Positions 11,381-21,681 of a DNA stretch of 64,000 nucleotides are shown in pieces (within the stretch, counting starts at the first letter, position 1; each line of letters begins with the position of its first letter). The notes below the pieces were generated by a model that was not told where the DNA came from, made no database searches, and worked only from the letters and a program-made list of their open reading frames with translations. Location of the stretch: positions 186,001 through 250,000 of the forward strand of contig JAIWND010000016.1 of assembly GCA_025330725.1 (NCBI GenBank), given 5' to 3'. This DNA is from Chlamydoabsidia padenii. Its lineage: Eukaryota > Mucoromycota > Mucoromycetes > Mucorales > Cunninghamellaceae. The position numbers and the translations under genes are program-made.

Positions 11381-13060
11381 ATGACCGCCGCTGTGACTCA
11401 TACCAATCATACCACCACTAACAACAAATCTGGGATGGATACTTCTTCCGCAGCTACAGCCAACATTGCCTCTCAAGATGTCGGACTTCTCTTCGTGCGT
11501 GAGTACTATACCTTTTTAAACAAGAAACCTTTGCGTCTTCATGCCTTTTACAACAAAGACTCTTACTTTGTCAGGGGTGATGAAGGTGAAACTGTCCAAA
11601 CTTATCATGGTCAAGAAGTAAGTATATCCCCTTTGACACCCACACGGAAAAGGTTACTAACTGGATTTAATTGATAGGAAATTCGCCAAAAGATTGAAGA
11701 ATTGAACTTTGAAGATTGCAAGGTGTTGGTGACTCAAGTGGACAGTCAAGTATCTGCTGGTAATGGTATTCTTATTCAAGTATTAGGTGAAATGTGTGTA
11801 ATGGATGGTCCTTCTCAAAAATTCAGTCAAACCTTCTTTTTGGCACCTCAACCCAATGGTTACTATGTGTTGAACGACATTTTCCGATTCTTGAAGGATG
11901 AAGTGGATATCGACTATTATACTTGTGAAGATGATCAACAACAACAACAACAGGCAGCTAGCAACAAGAAGGACGAAGTAGTGGCTACGGATCAACAACA
12001 AGTGGTGGTCGAAGAGGTGAAGAAGGAACAACGACAGGAACCAACCCCAGCACCTGTCAAGGTGGAACAACAACCTTCTCCACCAGAAACTCGACAACAA
12101 ACGGAGGAAGTCAAGGTAACTGTGACGGAAAAACCAGCGGCAGTGGAACAAGCGCCTGCTACTGTGGTGGAACCCAAGGTTGAAGAAAAGAAGAAACACG
12201 CAAAGGAAGAAACCAAGGGCGTTAATGGCACCACCGAGACGAAGAAATCCGATAAACAAAAGCAACAACAATCCAACAAGGCAACTGAAAAGACCGCGGC
12301 TTCACCAAAGGCGGCTCCTGCTACTCCTACTGCTCCTCGATCTTGGGCTAATTTGGCAGCTAATGATTCGAACAAGTGGGGTACTCAAGTATCGGAAGCG
12401 AAAGGATTGGTTTCTGCTAATACTGCTCCTGGTACCACTCCTAACCAACCTACACAACAACAACAACAACCTACTGCTGCTACTACTGCTTCTGCCACAG
12501 TGACTCCTTCTCCTGCCAAAGAATCCACAACTGCTCAAACAACCGGTCAGTCACAAACTCATCAAAATAACAAAGATCAACCTCGTAAAGGTAAGTAAAA
12601 AAAAAAAAGACATACTCTTATATACATGAACTAAACCCCACCTTTTTTAGATGAAGTGACCAATATCTATGTCAAGAATGTCCATTCAGGATTGACCGAA
12701 GATCAACTCACGGAAGCCTTCTCGAAATTCGGTCCTATCAACTCTTTAAACATTGTCAATCATAAAAACTGTGCCTTTTTGGAATTCCAAACTGCCGAAG
12801 CCTGTCAAAAGGCCCTCGCCCAACATAAGGTCAATATTGGCACCTCTGTGGTCCTCGCTGAAAGACGCCGCCTTTATAACAATAGTGGAAATATGAACCG
12901 TCAACAACAACAAAATGGTGGGAACTATGAACGTCGTCAACAATATAATCGTCGTGGTGGATCAAACAACAATAACAACAATACCCCTGGTGGTGGACGT
13001 AATGTCAACAATTCTGGTGGTGGTAACAAATCTCGACCTGCTGGAAATGCTCAAAAGTGA
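11381..13060 (+). CDS. G3BP/Nxt3-type NTF2-domain plus RRM protein (3 exons, 519 aa)
   Basis: Exons 11381-11617, 11678-12590, 12651-13060. Residues about 30-160 form an NTF2-like domain (VGLLFVREYYTFLNKKP, HAFYNKDSYFVRG, HGQEEIRQKIEEL, FSQTFFLAPQPNGYYVLNDIF). A long Gln/Pro/Lys-rich disordered middle follows. The C-terminus has an RRM with RNP2 (TNIYVKNV) and RNP1-like CAFLEFQTAE, then an Arg/Gly/Asn-rich tail (YNRRGGSNNN). This order matches the G3BP/Bre5/Nxt3 family, cytoplasmic RNA-binding cofactors of the Ubp3-type deubiquitinase and stress-granule components. Role here is inferred from that family. It shares a spacer with the divergent ankyrin gene and has a predicted 5' UTR intron. Confidence 0.93.
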
Positions 13061-13611
13061 AAACATAGCTGAGGATCTCCCATCCTGTTTTTTTTTTTTA
13101 CACTTTACTTACTCAATCTCTTCTCTCTCTCTCTCTCTCTCCCAATACATTGATATAGACCTATAGTCAAATTGTCATCCCCCGCCACGCTACACACACA
13201 CACACACACATTTACCTTCCTCTCCTTTTGCATGATTAGTTTACAAAAATAATTCTAAACCCAACAAACAAACATCAATAAATGAAACCAGCCACACATT
13301 CCATTAGTCTACCTTTTATATTTTAAATGTATGCATGTACTATTTAAAAATGACCAAAAGAAGTTTTTTTTTTTTTTTTGTTAATAGATCGACAAAAGAT
13401 ATGAACCAAATAAATTTGTTATTGTTATTGTTTTATTATCATCATCATCATCATGCACAACGTTTACGATTAACAAATTAAAAAAGAGAGAGGGGAATGA
13501 ATATACATGCATGTAGATGCAATTCAAAATGGTGTAAATGAGAGTGTGTGACAGAGGGTAAAATCAACCATTAATAAACAAACTACAAGTAGATGAGAGG
13601 AGGGGGGAATA
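13061..13611. repeat. Convergent spacer with (CT)n and (CA)n microsatellites
   Basis: Between the G3BP-like stop and the hexokinase-like stop: (TC)n at about 13120-13140, (CA)n at about 13193-13210, an AATAAA-like site near 13277, a 17-nt T run near 13364 and (ATC)n near 13438. Consistent with two facing 3' UTRs; no gene. Confidence 0.7.
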
Positions 13612-15581
13612 TCATGCCATCGTCATTTCCACATCTTCTTGTTCCATTTTTTCAGCCATCATAGCGACAATAGCAGCCCCGACAATTCTTGAGTGCTTGA
13701 CGATCCCAACTGATAGTTTAGTAGCCATTTCATCCGGAATCAGTGTCTTTAGTGCTTCACATACCCGAGGATGGAAGGATGGATAGTCTTTATAGATATC
13801 ACCACTAATAGCTATAAGGGGGATGGGAATAAATTAACCATCATTGTTTTTCATTATCGTCCCCCACATACACGCAAGTTTTTTACTACTTACAAATGGC
13901 AAATCCTTGTGATCGATCAAGATCCACCCCATATTCAAACATATATTTCACCACACTGGCAATACTGGCACCAAGTAAGGTAGCAGCCCGATTTCCTACC
14001 ATTTCACAAGCCTATAGAAAGAGAGAGTCCAAGTTAACATCCGCCAAAAAGATGGTGTTTATTCTATTTACCTTTTTTACGATTTCACGGTCTGCTAAAG
14101 TGGTTGGGCCGGCTTTACACATTTCCTCCAGCACGACCCGCGTGTCCTCGAGGGTATCCAGATCTTCGTCGGCTTCACATACATACATGTAGCTTGTGTC
14201 AAAGTGATAAGGGACACGGATCAAACAATCATCATCATCAGTACTGAATGTAAGCACCTGTTGATCCAAGAGATACACCAAGATTTGTCGGACTTGTTCA
14301 CCCAAATACATGCCTGTTGTCATCTTTTCGAATATATGTATACCTTGGTTGTTGGATTCATTATCGAGTTGATGATCAAATCGTGTCATCGGTAAATATT
14401 GTTTGCTGCCAAAGTTGCACCATTCCGTGTTAATGATCATTTCCGTATTCCCTTGTTGTTGTGTCGTCGTCGTTGTCAATAATCCTTTCATATTTGCCAG
14501 TTTATCATAATAAGCGCAATTGGTACCTGTTATAGATAGAGTGTTAAATGGTTAATAATCGTCACCCCCCCTCCTACTGGATTGTATATTATTTAGTGTG
14601 ATTACCTGCAGCATGTACGATCCCAATACGCGTGGAAGGATGTTGATAAGCATGAGCCAGTAATGTACAAACAGCATCTAGAATGAAAAAAAAAAAAAAG
14701 AAAGAGTCGTCCAAATGAGTAAATGAATGTTGTATTGCTCTTCTTGATTACCATTTGCAATAGCCACTATCTTGACAGCCAAACCTTTAGCATTGAATTT
14801 CTGATGAAAGAGATCGACAATATCACAACCAATAGCGTTAGGAAAGTCGAATCCATGTTCCAAAGCAATAATAGTTCCACGATCCAACCCAGTTTGTCGT
14901 ACAGCAAATCCAATACTAATAGCCATTGAATAACATCTTTGTTGTTGCTGTTGTTGTTGTTGACCATTTTGAGGAAGGGGAGGAGGAGCAGCACCCACCC
15001 TTCGTTGGAAATCAGCAACACAATCAGCAACATAGTCAATTAAGATGCCGATATCGTCCCCTGCCGTCAAATGGTCCGGAATTTTGTATTGATATTGATT
15101 GATCGCCAGTTTGCCACCTTCCCCTTTGAGTTTGACTTGGCATACATAAATATCAACCCCACTGATCTCCAATGCAAGGTACGTCCCCTTTTCATTTCCT
15201 GTAGGATGACCTAAATATAGTAAAAAAGGTAAATAAAGAGTGAGTGAGTGAGTATACTTTATTACCTGTTACATAGGAAGGAATCATTTTCAAATCACTG
15301 GTTGAGGGTTGTTGTTTAGCAAGTCCAGACTTCATCTCATCCCCAAAGCCTTGAATTAACACCTTGAGACTTTCCGAAGATACTTTAAACATCTGTTCAA
15401 TTTCTTCCATCAGTCGAATCGTCCTAGTCGTCGTCGTCGTCGTCGTCGTCGTTTGTTGTGATAACGAGGTAATAGCTGCATGTGAAGAAGTTGTTTGCTG
15501 TTGCGGTTGTGAGGATAAAGTGGGTGTCAATGTGGTGTTATTTAATGGTCCTCGAGTGTCGGATGGATGAGATGTTGACAT
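13612..15581 (-). CDS. Divergent, probably non-catalytic hexokinase-like protein (6 exons, 539 aa)
   Basis: Exons (complement) 15581-15266, 15210-14752, 14677-14606, 14526-14072, 14011-13894, 13811-13612. Length and overall fold match fungal hexokinases: a helix before the fold (EEIEQMFKVSSESLKVLI), the GFDFPNAIGCDIVDLF strand, NDAVCTLLA with the catalytic Asp, INTEWCNF, and FEKMTTGMYLGEQVRQILVYL. Key ligand motifs have changed. The phosphate-1 LGGTN is EISGVD; the glucose-contact TKGF is EHGF; GTGxN is HAAGTN; the adenosine motif DGSGxGAAL reads KHSRIVGAAI. The N-terminal 60 residues are an added Ser/Thr-rich extension with a run of nine Thr. Known divergent fungal hexokinases of this sort act as regulators rather than enzymes; that role here is inference. 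An active enzyme with unusual specificity is the alternative. Confidence 0.88.
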
Positions 15582-17062
15582 GGATGTAATAGTAAGAGTA
15601 ATATGAAGGGAGAGGATAAGTGTTTGTCAAGATGAATCGAATTTAAAAGGTAGATGGTAGAATTGATAAAACAGAGCTATACCAAATCAAAGATGGGAAG
15701 AAGATTGTTAAAAAGAAGGAAGAAAGGGAAGAAAGAAAGAAAAGAAGAAAGAAAGAGAAAATGGAGGGAATAAATTTTTGGGGGACACCAAATGATTGGG
15801 AAACCAAATAAGGTGTGAGAATTTTTTCTGAAACTGGATAATCGTAAAAGGAATCAATACCTTTTTTTTTTTTTTTTAAAAAAAAAAAGGAAGTTTGATA
15901 AAGTCGATTTACCTAGTCTAAAACTGTTTACCTCTTTTGATAATCATGGTGGTACTATAAGCATACAATAGTTACTTTCTTTGATATAGAATGGAAATGG
16001 GGCGCGGAAAGCTGGATGAACAGTAGGCCGAGTCGGGATTTTAAATTTATCACCTGTTGAGTTCCTTTTTGATTTGCATGGATAAGTGTCCTTTTGATCT
16101 ACATGATGGTTTTGGTCTTAATCTTTTTTTATCTTGTCAATAGTTTTTTCATTATACATACATATGCAACACAAAGATCATATGAGAAGACTGACTAGAT
16201 TTTGTTCTCTCACTTTACACACACACACACACTATTCTCTTTGCATGATCGGACCCTATTCCCCGGTCTTTTAGAAAATGATGATTTTGTTTTTATAAAG
16301 AGGGTAGTAGTCAATTGAAATCTTATTGACTCGTATATCATTATCTATAATACAAGTAAAATTCTTTTTGAATTATCAATACGTGTACAGAGGCAAAGAT
16401 CAATGTTGTTTTCATCTGACCTCTTTTTTGCTCAGACCATTTTAACTTACCAGATTATTTCCGATTTTCGTTGCATGCAAATACCTGACTGTCTCACATA
16501 ACATCAAATCAAACCAGTAAATAAACATCATTATACTTGGTAAAAGTGTTTGCTATCTCATTCATGCTGCTGGTAGGCGGTGAAATCAAAGCAGCACTTT
16601 GAGACAGAATAAATTAAAACCCCGTTAGACACGCTTTGGAAAGAGCATTACTTCATTGATTTCCAACCGATGCTAATGATTAAAAAGGCGATAATAGGAC
16701 TTGAAGACATTCTCAGCCAACTTTTCTTAGAAAATCAAACTCTCAGACCCTTGTATCAGTCAGGTCAGACTTGAGATGTTGTGGGCTTACATTAGGAAGA
16801 GGAAAAATAAAAAAAAACGAAGACGGAGAAAAAATATTTTCAACCCCCGATATACTCGATCAAATAGTGAGTATAGTAAAAAAAAAAAGAGAGAGAAGAG
16901 AAGGACGATGTTCTTTGGTGAAATGAAGATATGTTGTCTCCCGAAATAAACGAGTAGTAGAATAGCATGATTTTATTTATATTCGTTGATAACAATAATA
17001 ATAAACAAGAATGGTAATATTCTCTTCAATATAGTCAATGTATAAAGCCACCTTATTGCAGG
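15582..17062. other. Gene-poor spacer upstream of the hexokinase-like gene
   Basis: About 1.5 kb without a supportable gene. It contains GA-rich runs (15715-15770), a T15/A10 inverted homopolymer at about 15861-15890, a GTCGGGATTTTAAA element near 16033, and low-complexity tracts. The hexokinase-like promoter should lie in the first few hundred bases. Confidence 0.5.
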
Positions 17063-17221
17063 TTAGCTCCTCAATCTTCACCTCGCATTGACCAAGAGCT
17101 TCTCCGAATTGCAGCTGATCGATTGTCAGCATCTAGTCGCAAAGGAATGCTTAAATTCACAGTTTCGTTCGTATCCCGCCTAGCGGGTCTTGTTCGCTCA
17201 GAATGGAGATCAAATTCTTGA
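17063..17221 (+). pseudogene. Coding-like exon fragment, 52 codons, unrecognised
   Basis: A plus-strand open segment follows TTATTGCAG and ends in TGA at 17221. It reads LAPQSSPRIDQELLRIAADR followed by LSASSRKGMLKFTVSFVSRL, with codon use and amphipathic pattern like real coding sequence. No upstream exon or start is visible, so it looks like the last exon of a lost or transposed gene. It includes a perfect CCCGC-cta-GCGGG palindrome. Family unknown. Confidence 0.3.
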
Positions 17222-17469
17222 TCTCAGACAGAAGAGTTTCTTTTTTATGCACCTCTTTACTTTACCATCTCAAAAACACCGACCGTCCTGCAGCTACAAC
17301 GACACGTGATAACTGGGGTCGAAGTATGTACTTCATAACTCTGTTTCACTGATTGCTGCAACATTGTGGATGCAATTTGTTGGTAATTTTTGAACCCAAA
17401 AATAAAGGCGAAAACGGTATTAAATGAGAAGACACATTTACAAGATAACTGAATCAGAGATAACATACT

Positions 17470-17830
17470 TACAATATAGCCAAACCAATGACCACTCTCT
17501 GCTTTTCGTATGACATTGATGGTACCAAATTTAGAAATACTGTTGATGTTATTTTCCCAGGGTCCAAGCTCATAACACTTCCAACAATATCCATGTATTC
17601 CGCTGTTGTGAACTTCATATCATGGGATCCAACCTTCGTCAAAAAGTCGTCATGCATGTTGTCCAGCAGAGAATCGGTAAAAAGTGCACGCATCATTCGG
17701 CAATAGTTTCAATAAGAGAATATTGTTCAATGACAATAATTCCTGGATGCGCGTTTCTATTTGGAGAGACTGGCCAGCCTCCAAATTTCCTTTCACCTTG
17801 GCGATAAGAGCTGGCTTACACGAGGAGCAG
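17470..17830 (-). pseudogene. Decayed coding fragment, unrecognised
   Basis: Two overlapping minus-strand frames look coding but are out of register. The first is CKPALIAKVKGNLEAGQSLQ continuing IETRIQELLSL; the second is MMRALFTDSLLDNMHDDFLT, then HDMKFTTAEYMDIVG and NLVPSMSYEKQRVVIG. Joining them needs a frame change near 17700. With the 17063 fragment and the adjacent repeat this suggests remains of a mobile or duplicated gene. I recognise no transposase, reverse transcriptase or gag motif. Confidence 0.3.
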
Positions 17831-17935
17831 TTTACGTTTTTTTTTTTTTGAAAAAAAAAAAAAACCAGAGTTGGCCTAGGGCTCGCCTGGTCAAGACATT
17901 CATGCACCCCGACTTTATGCGGGATGGAGCTTATT

Positions 17936-18236
17936 TCACACCCCGCTTACCCTCGCCTTGACTCTTAAGAGAGCTCTACTGCCTCAATGGACAAGTGATG
18001 CTAATGAAAAAAAGTGACCATGAGCATTCCTTAGCTTATTTCCAACAAAGTTTACATAATGGACATTGTACCAAGTCCCTTGTATGGAGCAATATAGCCT
18101 CAAGATCGTTTTAACCTGCCTCAAGTTTGTTGGAAATAGGCCAAGGAATGCTCATGGTCACTTTTGTCATGAGCATCATTTGTTCATTAAGGTAGTAGAG
18201 CTCTCTTAAGATTCAAGGCGAGGGTAAGCGGGTTTT
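17936..18236. repeat. Long imperfect inverted repeat (arms about 110 nt)
   Basis: The left arm (about 17937-18052) reads CCGCTTACCCTCGCCTTGA, then AGAGCTCTAC, TGACCATGAGCATTCCTTAG and TTTCCAACAAA. The right arm (about 18118-18235) is its reverse complement: TTTGTTGGAAATAGG, AAGGAATGCTCATGGTCAC, GTAGAGCTCT and CAAGGCGAGGGTAAGCGG. The spacer is about 65 nt. The right-arm sequence recurs at 55530-55640, so this is a dispersed family rather than a local palindrome. Confidence 0.85.
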
Positions 18237-18289
18237 GAAATAAGTTTTGTCTTGTGTGTCAATTTCTCATTCTGCAACTTTTTCTTTTA

Positions 18290-18495
18290 CAAAAGTCAGG
18301 GTAAAACGATCTTGAGGCTATACTGCTTCATACAGTGGACTTGATACAATAAACATTATGTAAAGTTTGTTGGTAATAGGCTATAATGTCCACATCGCTA
18401 CTTTAATCATTAGCATCACTTGACAAGTGGAATGAGTAGAGCCTTCCCAAATCTTAGTAGAGGCAGGCGGGATCTGAAAATGAATTCTGGTTCAA
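18290..18495 (+). repeat. Single copy of the dispersed 'GTAAAGTTTGTTGG' repeat unit
   Basis: Begins AAAAGTCAGGGTAAAACGAT, passes ATTATGTAAAGTTTGTTGG, GTCCACATCGCTACTTTAAT and AAATCTTAGTAGAGGCAGGC, and ends GGGATCTGAAAATGAATTCT. The same unit occurs three times in tandem at 54.8-55.4 kb. No coding capacity. Confidence 0.85.
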
Positions 18496-19297
18496 TACTC
18501 TTTCATATTTCGAAATTCATACAAACGACCTTGATACCTTTTTGTCATCCCAAATCGACTTTTGTATATAGTGATTATGGGTGGCTACAGGTCAATACCG
18601 CAATGTTGAAATTTATATGAATCCGATAATGGTGCCACAAAGGCGCACATATAAACAATGGTGACACCGATCGATACATTGCAAAACAGGTCAATGCAGG
18701 CGGTAAAGATAGTAGCAATACATACAGACAGTAGAAAAACATACAGTACACATACTGTATAAATTATTAAAAGACACCCAGATAAAATAAAGGCATTTAT
18801 ATATACAAAAATAAATATAGAATAATAGAAGACATATAGATAAAATCAAGACATGCAAGTGGTGTGAAGACATGTAGATGAACTAAGGTTATTGTACATT
18901 TTTATTAGAAACCCGCCCCTTTCAAATCCATATATGGGAGTGAGACGTCTAGCAAAAAACCGTATAATGTAATTGGGGTGATTAGATATACGTCAAAAGT
19001 TCATCAGTCATGTCAAGTTATAAGACAGTAAAGGGTAGTGAATAAGTAGTTGATTTAATAAGATTATATAGATATTTATAATAGATGGTCTATGGGGGGG
19101 ATAAGGGATAATAACCAACACAATATGACAATATAATCAACACTACTGTAATAATATCAAAGAAGCCATTTTACCAATTGCCATTTTTTCTTGCTTGATT
19201 AACTTTAGTTCGTCAACAGTCGCCATAACAGGATATGAGTGTTCATTATATTGATGTAAGAATTTGCCTTTCAGTGCCACCCAGTCCTTCTTGATAG
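18496..19297. other. AT-rich spacer, nothing supported
   Basis: Very AT-rich, with short direct repeats around 18700-18850 (ATACAGTA/CATACAGA type) and no coherent coding frame. No gene called. Confidence 0.4.
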
Positions 19298-19862
19298 TTA
19301 CCCATTAAAAGCTTGTCCTTCCAACACACCTTGTAGTTCTTCCATCATTTTCACAGAAGTGTAGCCAAATAATTCCGCCAGAGATTCGTACCTTGCCATC
19401 CATTTCCGTCCTTCCGTTGCAAAAGTTGGAAATCTAGTCTGTCGCCGTCGTTCCAAGTAGGTCTTGGAGATGATCTTGTCATTCACGCCGTTCTTTGCCA
19501 CATTACATGAAACAAGTATGCAACAATCAACAAGAAGTAAAAGTCTACAACCAGATGAAATGTGATGAATAACCTTGTCTTTTCTTGTTTCTTTTCTCTT
19601 CTTTACTTACTTTGTACCAGAAACAAAGAGAGATCACAAAACACCAGAGACAACAACCAAGGAAAAAAGCCCCATCATAATGCATGAAGACAAGCCTGCA
19701 ATAAGAGCAAGAAGGATGATTAGTAAGCTTGTCTTTCATGTTTTTTTCTTTACTTACCATAAAGCACCCATAAACATTGCACATCATGATCCATCCCCAT
19801 GAATCAAATGGAGCGCCGTAACTGGTGGCTAGTGCAACATGCCCGAGAATAGGTAGATCCAC
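19298..19862 (-). pseudogene. Decayed small multi-exon gene, unrecognised
   Basis: On the minus strand an apparent first exon starts at 19862 (MDLPILGHVALATSYGAPFD, then WGWIMMCNVYGCFM) and ends in a perfect ATG|GTAAGTAAAG donor. A TTGCAG acceptor 62 nt later opens a hydrophobic segment (HYDGAFFLGCCLWCF..ISLCFWYK) with another GTAAGTAAAG donor, and further left is a charged segment (SKTYLERRRQTRFPT..YESLAELFGYTSVKMMEEL). Both putative donors are good, yet splicing the first intron moves the next segment out of frame. That points to a membrane-protein gene that has lost its frame, or to an exon structure I cannot see. Confidence 0.3.
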
Positions 19863-21266
19863 ATTAATGCTTCAACATACCAGACATCCCGCTTTACCAG
19901 CACAACCCATTCGCTAGCAGATCCAGGTTTGGAACAGGACACGATGTCGCCTACGTCCTGCCACGGTAAAAAGGCTAAGCCTAATCACTATTCTACACAA
20001 AGGTAGCCGCCTCGCAAAATCTGCCAACTTATCCATTTGATTACTAACAGGAGACTTCACATATCAGAGGCAAAGAGGGAGCATACACCTAGCGTAAACA
20101 ATTAACAATTCAGCTAGAGTATAAAACAGTAACAACTTTGGCAGAGTATCATTCAAGATGCATTGACTTACCTTTATGACCAGAATCACAATAAGAGGGA
20201 GGAAGCCTTGAGATTACATCCACCACAAAACAGGTTTTTCATATAAGCAGCCATTAGGTGATTCACGGATTACTTTTGTGTGAATGAACCCATCTTGTAA
20301 TCATGGCCAGCAATAGGAATGAGTGCGGGAGACAAATTGTCTGTCAAGCACAGGTTCTTGAAGGGGGGGTTGTTTAAAAAGGAGGTTCATGTATATGGGG
20401 ATTTTAAACGAAAAAAAAAAAAGAGGAAAGAAAAGGAAAAAAGGAGCAGTTTTAAAAATCGCGTTTTTATAGTTCGCGCCGTGGCGGGATTTTATTAACC
20501 GCGAAAAAAGCATTTCCTTCTTCTTTGTCTTTCCATTCCAAAGACATTCAACTTTGTCCTCTCCAACAGGGAACTCCTATTTGTTGTAACGATTGAATGA
20601 TGAAAATAAATAAAAAGAGGTGACGAAGCAATTGACTCTATGATAGTACTGGGCTCTCTTGGAAATCATCCAAGTAAGATCAACACGGCAAAGGAAAAAG
20701 AAGGGCACGAAGAGAAAGGGGTAGTAATGTATACTGTCTCTTTCTTCTTGGACAATCAACTTACCCAAGACTATAATACTAATGCTTTTCAATTCATGTT
20801 GATGTAGAATCGATACCTAGCAATTGACCTTGAACGAATCTCTTTTTTGGCTGATACAGTAAACTGGGAAAAAGGACGACGTTCTCTGAATGGAATGCAA
20901 TAGGCTTTGGTTGAAAAAAAAAGAATATTGCTATCCGAACGTGGTGGACACTGAGGGTTGATTGGGTGGTCAAGTGCGACGATGGTACACCTCTTGGTTG
21001 CAACTGGGGATATATATGAATGTCAAATTAATCATTGGTCCAGCAAGATTAAAATATGATCTCTTGTGGATAACAATGGTGGTAGATTGGTTTTAGATTG
21101 GTTTTATTGTAGATATAGTGTTATATTTAATCTTAATTTCAACAAAGTATTGTTTTATCATATGTTTGCTGGTGAATATAAATACGTTTATCAATGAAGG
21201 TGTTTCTATTATAAATGATTTATGTATCACGATGGCTAACACCTAATACATGATGAACCGTTCATG

Positions 21267-21300
<34 letters not shown>

Positions 21301-21681
21301 CCGTGCAACCAAAATTAACTGTGCAGCTAAAATACCTACGCCCCTTCTACAACTGCACTATGGACCTAAAGATGACAATTAAAAGGCGGGTCCAAATTCT
21401 GACAAGATATCGCTAGTCAGATCATTGCCATTCCCCAATGTAGTTTCCTTTTTTTTTTTTTTTTTCATAGTTCCTTCCGAGAGCAAATCATTCAAATCCC
21501 GCTCCAGAAGACGGGGCTTTAAAATATGACAATGCAGGGCCAGTTTAGTGGAAACTTGGTAGACGGGTTATAGATAAGCAGGTAAAAAGTTTATTTCAGT
21601 ATAAAAAGTGGATATATATATATATATAATAACAACATAATAATGGAGGGTGGGGTAATATAACTAGTAGAAACATGCCAA
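19863..21681. other. Gene-poor spacer
   Basis: About 1.8 kb without a supported gene. Short ORFs (20301-20513, 20577-20792, 20794-21003) are dominated by homopolymer-encoded Phe/Lys and have no domain. Promoter-like GGCGGGATTTTATTAA near 20483 and CAAATCCCGC near 21525 hint at undetected transcription units. A 34-nt T run lies at about 21268. Confidence 0.4.

Noticed and set aside
12180..12538. Several overlapping ORFs of 60-160 codons on both strands within the G3BP-like gene
   Set aside because: They are shadows of the low-complexity Gln/Pro/Lys coding region.
17160..17195. CCCGC-cta-GCGGG palindrome as a terminator or small RNA
   Set aside because: It lies inside an open coding-like segment and a 3-nt loop alone is weak evidence.
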